Part shown: positions 55,932-64,000 of the stretch, piece after piece
Layout of the letters: every line of letters starts with the position of its first letter
Numbering within the stretch: position 1 is the stretch's first letter
DNA from: Xanthoparmelia taractica
Lineage: Eukaryota > Ascomycota > Lecanoromycetes > Lecanorales > Parmeliaceae
Length of the DNA stretch: 64,000 nucleotides
Assembly: GCA_033085395.1 (NCBI GenBank)
Contig: JANQBS010000091.1
Coordinates: forward strand, 62,001 to 126,000
Reading direction: 5' to 3'
Position numbers and translations under genes: made by a program
Notes under the pieces: model-generated
Databases searched by the model: none
What the model was told of the DNA's origin: nothing
The model's input: only the letters and a program-made list of their open reading frames with translations

Positions 55932-56817
55932 AGCAGGTTGGTTCCGGATAGGGTTGTGATGCCGTTGCTGGTCGACCGAACGAGTATCTCTACTTTTTAG
56001 ATGTGGATGAACGAGAGACGCCTGCCAAGACTACGCAATCCGATTAGATTTTGAAGAATCGCGTGATGGTGGTTGATTGGACGGTGTGGTAGGGGGACGG
56101 TGCGGTGGATCATGTAAGGTAGAAAGGGCGTAGAAGGCGAGGAAGGCAAACATGACACAGGTTTGAAAGCTGGCCGCCTATTGATTGACATGAAAGATGA
56201 TTATTAGTATTATTATCTTGAGTAGAAAACCCCCGTGTCACGGTGAAAACCATCTACTAACCAGCGAATATCTACGTACATGAGTTGATGCTGCTGTTCT
56301 TCCTTCTTATCCTGCAAAGGGAACCCTATCGTCAATCAGAACATTGCGCCGCCTTGAACCTCCCGATTGGGCGACGCATCATCACTCTTTCTTACACACA
56401 CACTCTCTCTGTGTCCTTCTCCCTCTTCACTCTACTACTTACTCTGACATTTGGCATACACATACTCATACTTCAGGCTTTATTCCGGCACCATTTTTAT
56501 CTTTATCTTTATCTTATTATCTTCATTATTGTTCACAGATCTGGGTGCTGCCTCGACACTCCGGAATTACATTCATTCACTGCTCTTTACCACAATCCGA
56601 ACATCCCACTGCTTCGAAATCCCTACGACTCTCCACTCCGATACAACAAATTACATGGTTCGCTGCCTTATCTAGGCACTTGCTTGACGGCTTTGCCTTC
56701 CTTCATTCCTGCACAGTAACTTGCCACCAAGGCTTCAAGAAGAGCGCTTCTGAGACTGTCTACCAACGACTGCTGCTCAGAGAAGGCAAACCCCATCCTC
56801 GCAAGGCAAGGCAAGAT
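55932..56817. other. Intergenic region with pyrimidine-rich 5' leader
   Basis: The region lies between fis1 and the RING gene, both plus. The second half is C/T-rich with a TTTATC tandem repeat (about 56496-56516) and probably forms the promoter and 5' UTR of the RING gene. Overlapping open frames here (56285-56719, 56344 onward) are low-complexity and out of phase with the RING protein. Confidence 0.45.
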
Positions 56818-58494
56818 ATGGCCGACCCAGGCGGACAGCAGCGAGAACTAGTCTTCTGTCACGCATGTTCAAATGAGTGGCTGCGAGATCAGCATGGTCT
56901 GCAATGCCCACAGTGCCATTCCGACGTCGTTGAGATTGTAAGTCTTCCCCTTGCCGAGCTTTTTTAGCTTACTATCGAAGACTACAACATTATTCACACG
57001 GCCTTTTAAGCGCTGACCCTTTCGACTGGCAGATCGACGAGCGTCATGATCCACGAGACAATCACGTCGATATCAGCGATGACGACAATGACGACGGCGA
57101 CGACGAGGCTACCTTAACCAACAATGACAGCCTACCCCACCATACTTTGAATCATCACAATCCCTGGCACGCAGAGGCGCCAAATCGCAACGAGCCTGAT
57201 ATTGAGCACGTTGAATGGAATCCTGCTCCGGGCGTGCATTTCGCTCGCACTTCCTATCGCTCATCTTCTCCTATGGGTCGAGGTCAGGCCGACGATCCCT
57301 TTGCGCCCCTGTTCCAAAGCATTTCCACCATATTTGAAGGCGCAGCAAATGCAAACGTTCCAGGTCGACCGCAAGGGAGGAACATCCGTGCCACCCAGCA
57401 TCCAACTCACATCCACCGCCCAGAATTTGCATCTCAGAATCCGTTTCCAAACCATCAGCATCACCACATCCATCATCACCATAGCCCATGGATTTCCGGT
57501 TCCGGGCCGCCGGGCGGTCGACAGGCGTTCACTGCAACAGGCCGGATATGGCCTCAGAATGGCCCCAATGCACCTTCGAACGACCGAACCATAAACAATC
57601 TCCACAGGTTAGTAGATGGCTGTTCTCAATAATTCTTCTTAACTAACCGTCCATAGCGTGCTCGCCACGATGCTACAATCGATGCAAGCCAGCATGGTCG
57701 ACCCTCATGGAGATGATGGGCAGCGCGCTGGTATGCCGAACCTGAACACATTCATCACACAAATGCTCGGCGGCGTCTCCGGAGATGCTGTTTACAGCGA
57801 AGAAGCCCTCGATCGTATAATAACGCAGATGATGGATCAGAACCATCAAGGCAGCGCTCCAGGTCCAGCATCCGCGGCAGCCATAGCTGCGCTGCCCAAA
57901 AAGCCAGCGGATAAGACTATGATGGGATCAGACGGAAAGGCTGAATGCTCAGTGTGTATGGACGCCGTAGACATCGGAGACGAAGTGACTGTTCTGCCTT
58001 GCAATCATTGGTTCCACGGAGAATGCGTGGGCGCTTGGCTCAAAGAGCATGACACCTGTCCCCACTGTCGAGCAGGCATTATGCCAAAGGAAGGCGGAAG
58101 CGGCGCTCCACGCTCTCCAGGTCAAACGCCACGACATACCCAGAATCCGTCCCCGGATACGAGTTCGCCCCATCCAGGCACCTCTCCAAGTCATAACGGC
58201 ATCAACCAGCGATTTCCTGTGCCAGGCGCTTTCACCCAGCCAGGCATGAACCAGCCGTACGTACCAGGCGGCTTTCACCAATATCCAGAACCGCAAGCAT
58301 TCGTTCTGCCACGAGGCCAATTGTCACAACAGCCTTCGCAGCAGAGCCAGAGGAGGAGAAGTAGCGCGAGGGGAAATGGCAATGGCAATGGCAGCAGAAA
58401 TGCAGCTGAAGGGAGCAGCGGAAGCAGCCAGGGATCCGGCGTAACAGGCTGGTTCAGAAATTTACGGGGAGGTGGCAGTAGTGGAGATCGATAA
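56818..58494 (+). CDS. RING-H2 E3 ubiquitin ligase, RNF126/RNF115-like
   Basis: Three exons: 56818-56937, 57033-57607 and 57657-58494 (510 aa). The N-terminus carries a small zinc finger, CHACSNEW...CPQCHSDVVEI, of the RNF126/BCA2 type, which in animals binds ubiquitin or substrate chaperones. A disordered middle region contains acidic runs (DDDNDDGDDE) and His-rich stretches. The segment LNTFITQMLGG...YSEEALDRIITQMMDQN is the conserved part that precedes the RING in this family. The RING-H2 finger is CSVCMDAVDIGDEVTVLPC, then HWFHGECVGAWLKEHDTCPH with final CPHC, all ligands present. The tail is Gly/Ser/Gln-rich. It probably acts in cytosolic protein quality control. Intron 2 holds an AACTAAC branch site. 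Confidence 0.92.
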
Positions 58495-58982
58495 TGAGCC
58501 GCGTTCTGTCAGTGTTGGCTGGCTGCTTGACTTGGCGAAGGCATCGTGGATGATTTGCAAATATAGCTGAGGTTTTCCTGGGATGAGCAGCCCAATGACC
58601 GTTTGCTATCTACTCGATGCTCTTTACTGATTTCAATTGCAACTGCGACATCATTGCATTGGGGGCGTTGGGAATAGAAAGGAAATGACCCCGCGGTTGC
58701 TTGCTGATAACCTGCCACTGCACCCCAAACCATGATGATGGCACGGTGGACCTGAGAACAGCGAATTCCTGGAGCGCCATTAATAGATAGCATGGGTTGA
58801 AATGATACCCAATGTACATACTGCTCCTTCTATATGAGACATTACGATGTGATTCCCAACCGTGATCCCAAGGTACCCTATCCACTGTCCTACTTGTACC
58901 CATCCCAGATATATATACAGGGAAAAGAAGCGTTATCTGCTAGCCAACCCGCTATGAACCCATGCAAAACCCGACCTCTATA
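58495..58982. other. Convergent intergenic region, nothing seen
   Basis: The region lies between the 3' ends of the RING gene (plus) and bst1 (minus). I see no protein or RNA feature. Confidence 0.4.
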
Positions 58983-61900
58983 CTAGGGCCTCTTCTTCCC
59001 ACCTCTCTCGTTCCCGTCATCAATTCCCTCTAAGATATGACTCAGGCCCTGCAGTGACACTTCACTGCTGTAGAAATGCACTGCGACTAACCAAGCACAA
59101 ACCAAGTTGACGATATGGTGTAGTGCGTATGCGTATGTCACGCCATAGACTGCAGCGTAGACGGCGAGTATGAAGAAGAGGATGCTAGTAATGTGTCGAG
59201 CCCGCGATGTGACCCGAGGGATCATTTTGCCGCAGGTGAGGGTTTCGACTAATATTAAGTAGGGCATTATGGATAATACATTATGGTGTGAGGAGAACGG
59301 GGTGAGCCAGTGCACCGCCAGGTTATGGGCCCAGACGAGAAGGACAGGTATGTTGATGGGAAGAACCCAGAGCATGAGGATCAGCACTGAGTGAGAATAG
59401 TTGTAGAAATTGTAGTGGGCGCCAGATCGCTGTCCGACTTTTAGAATCCTTGTATTTTTGGACAGGCTCACATGGAGGGAGCTTACAGTTTCCCGAACCA
59501 ATCGTAGCGCCCGCGTGCACGTCGACAACTGTACCAGGACAGCGTCTAAGTAGGCGAACTGATACGGAATGAACGTTGACACCAAAAAGAGTAGCACCCA
59601 GGTGGTGATGATGCGTCTTCTGGGTGAGCTGGCAGCGAAGGCGGGAGCAACAGATCTTCCGCTACGGGTCGGTGGATTGATAAGTATTCGTCGTAGACGG
59701 AAAGCTGGATGTCGGCTTACCTCACATCCTCCACCCTTACCCAGGCCGGCCTAGCCGTTAAAAAATTGTACGGCAGGTAGAACAAGTTTGTCAGTCCCAG
59801 ACTTGCATAGTTGACGCCAACGCAAATACCGACGCTGATGAGGCCAAATAGCGGAACTAGGAACAAGAAGATTGGGTCTTGTGAGCCTAGTAAAAGGTCA
59901 TTCCTAGTGAAATCAATGGCATATTCCGTGGCATTTCCTCCAGAGCCAAGCCAGCCGGAAGATGGGGCTCTCGGAGACGCAGCACTCGATATTGTCAGCC
60001 CCAGTAAGGTCAGCGCAAGGAGTAACACCGGTAACGAAGTTTTCAGGCACATGTCCAAAGATTCTGCGAACGTGATAAAAATGCCTGCTCGGGGTCAGCT
60101 ATAGACTCGTCCGATTCGGAGGATTTGCGCCCACCACTGTCATCGTACACCTTGAACTGTCTTCGCAGCACCAGTGCGACAATAAATAGTGGAAAAGCCG
60201 CAAAAACCATCCTGTAGCGCATCACCAATTTCCCCATACTACCAGGTACATCGACATTCATCGCTACTTCAATTGAAGAGTTGCAGGTCGGATCAGACCA
60301 GAATTGCAATGTTACACCAGTATTGACAGCTTGAGCGTGCAAAGGCGGTGGCATGAACGGAGCCACGCCGTGCAAGCTGACGTTCGCAGCCTTCACATTC
60401 ACAAAATATTTGGACTCATGCGGTTCCGAGAGATACTGTCGCAGGAGTGGGGTGAAGAGCTCCGCATCATCGCCGCAGCCTTGCTTCTCTAGATTCAACC
60501 TGAACGCAAGCAGGCTCGAGTGAAGCGCGGGAATCTTAATCTCAGTCACGAAAGGCCTAGTCGCAGGTAGTTTGACACGTAGACCGAAAAAGAGGAGTCT
60601 ACGAAGGCCTAAATCGGTCTCGATGACTGAGTCGACTTTGTCATTGAACGCTGCGATGGCCCATCCTTGACTTGGTTCCGTGGCCCTGTCGACCACAGCG
60701 ACATATTGATATTCTGCGAGCTCTTCTAGATTATATTGCAGATAGGACAGAGGCTGCGCTTTGTCGTATGGATGTGCGGACATCCTTTTCGAAGCTGGAA
60801 GCCAAATAACGTCTGAGGCGGCATTTTTGCAGGCAAGTCTAGTAGAGCCAGAAGCATCACCGGACAGATCCATATTCATCGAGAATAGGGTTGAGGATTG
60901 GCCATGCTGCAACGGAAAGACGCTACAGAAAAGTACCTCGATCTGAGCAGTAGTCCTGGGAGCTTCCAATCGTTGATCAGACAGCAAGTTAAAGCTTTTC
61001 AGTCCCTGCGGGCTTCGCAGAGGCACCGGAAGAAGGTGCGCCTTTGGTTTCCCGGCACGACCAAAGTCTCTCAGGACAAGACTATCTCCCAAAGACACTA
61101 CGGAATTGGAGTTGTCTTCCAAGGTGAGCAATGTGGACGATTCCTCGTGTGGTAGCGTTTTCTCCACTACGTCTTCCATTCCGGTCAAGTACCACCTTCG
61201 AAAAATGCGCATTCGCTCTGCCCTTGGCTTTGTCTGCCCCGGTCGGTGTACGTCCAAAGAGCTGAATATTGATCTTACTATCGGCTTCATCAATTGAACG
61301 CACCACGTAGTTTGTATGTGATCCGCGCCGGTCCACACATTGGGTATACCGGAGGTAAAAACAGTGAACCCATGGGTGCTAGGTACAATAGATTCAAGAC
61401 TCGCAAAGTCCGAGGGCACCACTGTATCCAAGCCTCCACCAGCGATCGAGATCAAAGTGACATGCCACAAAGGGTTGTCGCTGGCCCACTTTTGTGTGTA
61501 AGCCTGTCTCCAATAGTCATTGACCTGCTTGTACGTTCGCACAGACTCAGCATCGACGGAGACTGGGGGTCTTGCGTGGGGCGCAGACATGGTAACAATG
61601 GTATTGATCGAGTTGGACTGGTAATTCGACATGGTAAGCATTGTTCGGGCAACAAAGCCGCCCATGGAATGGCCCACTAAAATGACCGAGCTGGGGTCAG
61701 GCAGACCAGGGTCACGCTGGGACCTTCGGGGATCATGGTAGAGTGACAGTATGTAGGCAACGGCATCGTTCAAGTACTCTGCTTGATCTAGTATGGTCTG
61801 GCCGTGAAAAGCGGAGAAATCTTCATTGAAATCGACGGAGAAGAAGTCCAAACTTGTCGTGCCATCTTTCAAGGCCCGGGCATCTTGCTGGATACTGTCG

Positions 61901-62619
61901 TGATAGTACGAGGCTGCTTCGAAGGCCAGGCATCTCGCTTGCTTGTAGCTTCCTGCATTGCCGGGTATGAACAGGATAGGGACACCTTTGACCTAAGGGG
62001 AGATTTAGCATACCGGCATTCGGATAAGTTTTACAGGGACTGCCACCTCCGGGTCCTCATCAAAGCCCCCTTCTCGGTACAAGTATAGACTATATTTGCT
62101 GGCAAAACGCGTGTGCTCGGTATCGAAATCGGAGAACTTGATGTAGATTGGCCGTGACCAGCACATATCGCAGCCCTTGGGATCAAGCTGTCGAGTCAAG
62201 AAGGCATGAACGATGAAGAGGAGGACAAGGGCGGACAATGCGGTAACACTGATGGTCAGCAATGAGCATGCCCAGGGGCTCCACGCCCGTGAGCGTCGCC
62301 AGCTACGAGGTTCGGGCATTTTGTCAACGTCCTGTCCTGGTGCCAGCGAGAGCTGCTTCTTGCTGGGAACGGGCTGCCGAGGGTCTGCTGGCGGAGACGG
62401 ATAGGCTCCATTAGGGGAGGGTTGAGCAAGGCTAATCGCCTTCTCGATTTTCCTCCGATCCAGGGTATCGGAGTGCCTTGTCACGTCGTACTTGGCGGAA
62501 GTGAAACTCTTTTTTTTGGCATGCTTGTTGTGTCCATGCCTGTAAGGGGGTACTGTGTCGGTTCGGATAGGGGCACTGTTGTCGGTATCCTCGGCGGAGC
62601 CCGACAACCTTCTGATCAT
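58983..62619 (-). CDS. bst1: GPI inositol-deacylase Bst1 (PGAP1 family)
   Basis: Bst1 removes the inositol acyl chain from GPI anchors in the ER, a step needed for export of GPI-anchored proteins. Five exons: 62619-62035, 61992-60135, 60084-59721, 59661-59487 and 59429-58983 (1142 aa). After a disordered cytosolic N-terminus and one membrane span (about residue 125-150) comes the lumenal lipase domain: VKGVPILFIPGNAGSYKQAR, then VILVGHSMGGFVA with nucleophile S304, and TMSAPHARPP. The C-terminal third is multi-pass membrane, e.g. TSLPVLLLALTLLGLTIS, LFLVSTFIPYQFAYL and WLTPFSSHHNVLSIMPYLIL. Introns are 42, 50, 59 and 57 bases. The 42-base one is among the shortest here, and the 57-base one is a multiple of three without a stop. 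The join DDSG|IFITFAESLDMCLK fits the family. Confidence 0.94.
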
Positions 62620-63363
62620 TGAACCAAGCAGCAGACAGATTCAGGCAGCATGAGAAGCCTGGAGACCCCTCTTGAATAAGGGCGCACAGCCCAGGGGATT
62701 TGAGAGGGTCGTCGACTCGTCGCGTTGTTGGTGTTGCTGTTTGGTGGTTGGGTCGAGCTATTACCAGGTAGGTTTAGGTAGGTAGATAGGGTCAACGGAG
62801 GCAAATGACCGATTTCCCCTCGCCCGCTCAATTATGAGAGTGGGAGGTATATTACATACAAGTTGATTTGTTTGAATTATCGATTACCGTGAACGAGCGT
62901 TGGGGGTGAAAGGACTTGGGAATGGTGCAAGTGTAGCAGGTCAAGGAAAGGACAAGGACCATGAACAGGACAAGGCTTCCCACGAGCTAACCTTTATCTT
63001 CCAGTACAACGCTAACACTAATCTATCCATCAAAATACTCTGCATTACTCCAAGGTAAGCAAGGTAGAAGTAGGGTAAGGTAAGCGTCATAGGGCTAGAG
63101 TAATCAAGTTTGACTGACTGAAGTCGTTACTTCATACTTTAGATATGCAATCATATTATTCCATAACCCCTACACGAAGAATCCAGTAGTTGCGTCCATG
63201 CACAACCTGAATGGCACATCTTCCCTACCAATTACCCTAGGCACCTGGCACAGCTGTCAAAAGCCCAGAACTCGACTCGACTACGGGCCGGCCCACACCC
63301 GCCCAACCCCAGAAAGCTTCCAATACTGAAGTCAAGTAAGCCCTGTCACTGCTGTCAGGGAGC
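62620..63363. other. Intergenic region with GGTA-rich simple sequence
   Basis: The region lies between the bst1 start and the irc3 stop, both minus. It holds the bst1 promoter. AGGTAGG/AGGTAAG-type repeats occur at about 62765-62790 and 63050-63085. No gene is seen. Confidence 0.4.
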
Positions 63364-64000
63364 TCAGTGAGCGATTGGGCCAACGCGAATCTGTTCTCGC
63401 TGCTCCCGCTGCTCCAATTCCCTAATCTTCTCCTTCGCCCGGCTTTGGCGCTTCTTCTCGGCTTCAAGCTTGCTGAACCAACCTTTCGCCCCAAACTTGA
63501 TCTTGCTGATCATATCCGTCGCTTTGCCCTTGCTGATCATGTCTGCTGTCAACTGATCTGCCATTGGCCTGAATTTGTTGATAAGGGCCAGCTGCCCTTC
63601 TGTCGCCGGCTCTCTCCTCCATGCTTGTCCCTTATGAACAAAGATCCATGGGAACTTTAATAAAGCGAACGTATCGGCTGCGTGGACAGCATCAGAGAGT
63701 GTATCCGACTTTGCAATGACGCGCGGCCGCTTGTAAGGGCTCTTAGATTTAGACTGGCCGGGGCGGTCTCTTTCGGGCACTTTCTGTGTATAGGTGACAA
63801 GGAAATTTGTACCGGAGCCTACATCCGAACATTCAATGGTGACGTAGTCACCGCTCTGCGTCGACAGCACATATCGATTTTGTCCTACCATTACCCAGGC
63901 TAGTTGACTATTGCCACGTATGTGTCTTTCTCCTGAAGTATCATCAATCAGGTCGTAAACCGAGTCATAATCCGTAAAGGTGATAGTCGACCGTGATGAT
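63364..64000 (-). CDS. irc3: Mitochondrial DEAD/H-box helicase Irc3, C-terminal part (runs off right edge)
   Basis: Irc3 is a double-strand DNA-dependent helicase that maintains mitochondrial DNA. Only the last 211 or so codons are inside the window, and they form one open exon to the right edge. The sequence STITFTDYDSVYDLIDDTSG, then GERHIRGNSQLAWVMVGQNR and YVLSTQSGDYVTIE, matches the C-terminal domain that follows the helicase core. FALLKFPWIFVHKGQAWRR and ATEGQLALINKFRP...ISKGKATDMISKIKFGAKG, ending in a charged helix (LEAEKKRQSRAKEKIRELEQ), are also typical. No helicase motifs are visible because they lie beyond position 64000. Identification is by pattern memory of the fungal Irc3 tail. 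Confidence 0.8.
   Translation of the reverse strand, partial: SSRSTITFTDYDSVYDLIDDTSGERHIRGNSQLAWVMVGQNRYVLSTQSGDYVTIECSDVGSGTNFLVTYTQKVPERDRPGQSKSKSPYKRPRVIAKSDTLSDAVHAADTFALLKFPWIFVHKGQAWRREPATEGQLALINKFRPMADQLTADMISKGKATDMISKIKFGAKGWFSKLEAEKKRQSRAKEKIRELEQREQREQIRVGPIAH

Noticed and set aside
56285..56719. Plus-strand hydrophobic frame of 144 codons before the RING gene
   Set aside because: It is low-complexity C/T-rich sequence typical of a 5' leader and out of phase with the RING protein; apparent hydrophobicity comes from the T-rich composition.
57261..57605. Minus-strand frame of 114 codons
   Set aside because: It is antisense to the His-rich part of the RING protein and unsupported.
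1..64000. A biosynthetic gene cluster, mating-type locus, virus or defence system
   Set aside because: No polyketide or peptide synthase, terpene cyclase, HMG or alpha-box gene, viral gene, NLR or heterokaryon-incompatibility domain was seen. The genes are unrelated housekeeping functions.

Overview
The window is nuclear DNA of a filamentous ascomycete (Pezizomycotina). Nearly every gene carries one to eight spliceosomal introns, mostly 42-70 bases long, with GTRNGT donors and CTRAC/TACTAAC-like branch sites. The gene set is typical of mould-type fungi: an AreB/ASD-4-type GATA factor, a fungal cPLA2-like lipase, an L1-domain ribosome factor and a Rad26/ATRIP homologue. I cannot place it below subphylum. 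Most proteins were recognised only after joining exons by hand, so coordinates are splice models that keep the frame and restore family motifs. There is no sign of bacterial, plasmid or viral DNA, and I saw no tRNA, rRNA or CRISPR array.

Layout, left to right. 1-4.4 kb: the 5' part of a La protein (minus, runs off the left edge), mitoribosomal Nam9/uS4m (plus) and a PPR protein (minus). 4.9-6.4 kb: the only clearly accessory stretch, a frame-broken gene (minus) head to head with a small secreted-protein gene (plus). 7-15 kb: LSm4 (minus), an uncharacterised one-pass membrane protein (plus), Rrg7 (plus), an Mch1-like MFS transporter (minus) and a SERINC/Tms1 membrane protein (plus). 15.7-24 kb: the AreB-like GATA factor (minus), mismatch-repair Pms1 (plus) and an uncharacterised multi-pass membrane protein (minus). 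24-36 kb: adrenodoxin reductase Arh1 and an L-2-hydroxyglutarate dehydrogenase (both plus), a 1.3-kb gene-poor stretch, an L1-domain Utp30/Cic1-like protein (plus), palmitoyl-protein thioesterase (minus), cyclin Ctk2 (plus) and CDP-diacylglycerol synthase (minus). 36-46 kb: Rad26/Ddc2/ATRIP (plus), Mediator Med21 (minus), a nine-exon cPLA2-like lipase (minus) and exocyst Exo70 (plus). 47-58.5 kb: a SNF2/RING helicase (minus), type II PI4-kinase (minus), kinetochore Spc24 (minus), mitochondrial fission Fis1 (plus) and an RNF126-like RING E3 ligase (plus). 59-64 kb: GPI inositol-deacylase Bst1 (minus) and the 3' part of mitochondrial helicase Irc3 (minus, runs off the right edge).

The genes are overwhelmingly core housekeeping and do not form one pathway. 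Themes recur by chance: mitochondrial function (Nam9, PPR, Rrg7, Arh1, L2HGDH, Fis1, Irc3), lipid and membrane work (Mch1, SERINC, Cds1, cPLA2, PI4K, Bst1, Exo70, PPT) and genome maintenance (Pms1, Rad26, SNF2/RING, Spc24). I found no convincing new multi-gene system. The observations most worth following are the AreB-like gene whose conserved 5' exon contains no ATG, the decayed gene facing a secreted-protein gene, an inverted-repeat island near 50.9 kb, and extreme splice architectures: a start codon isolated in its own exon, exons of 14-25 bases and a GC-AG intron.
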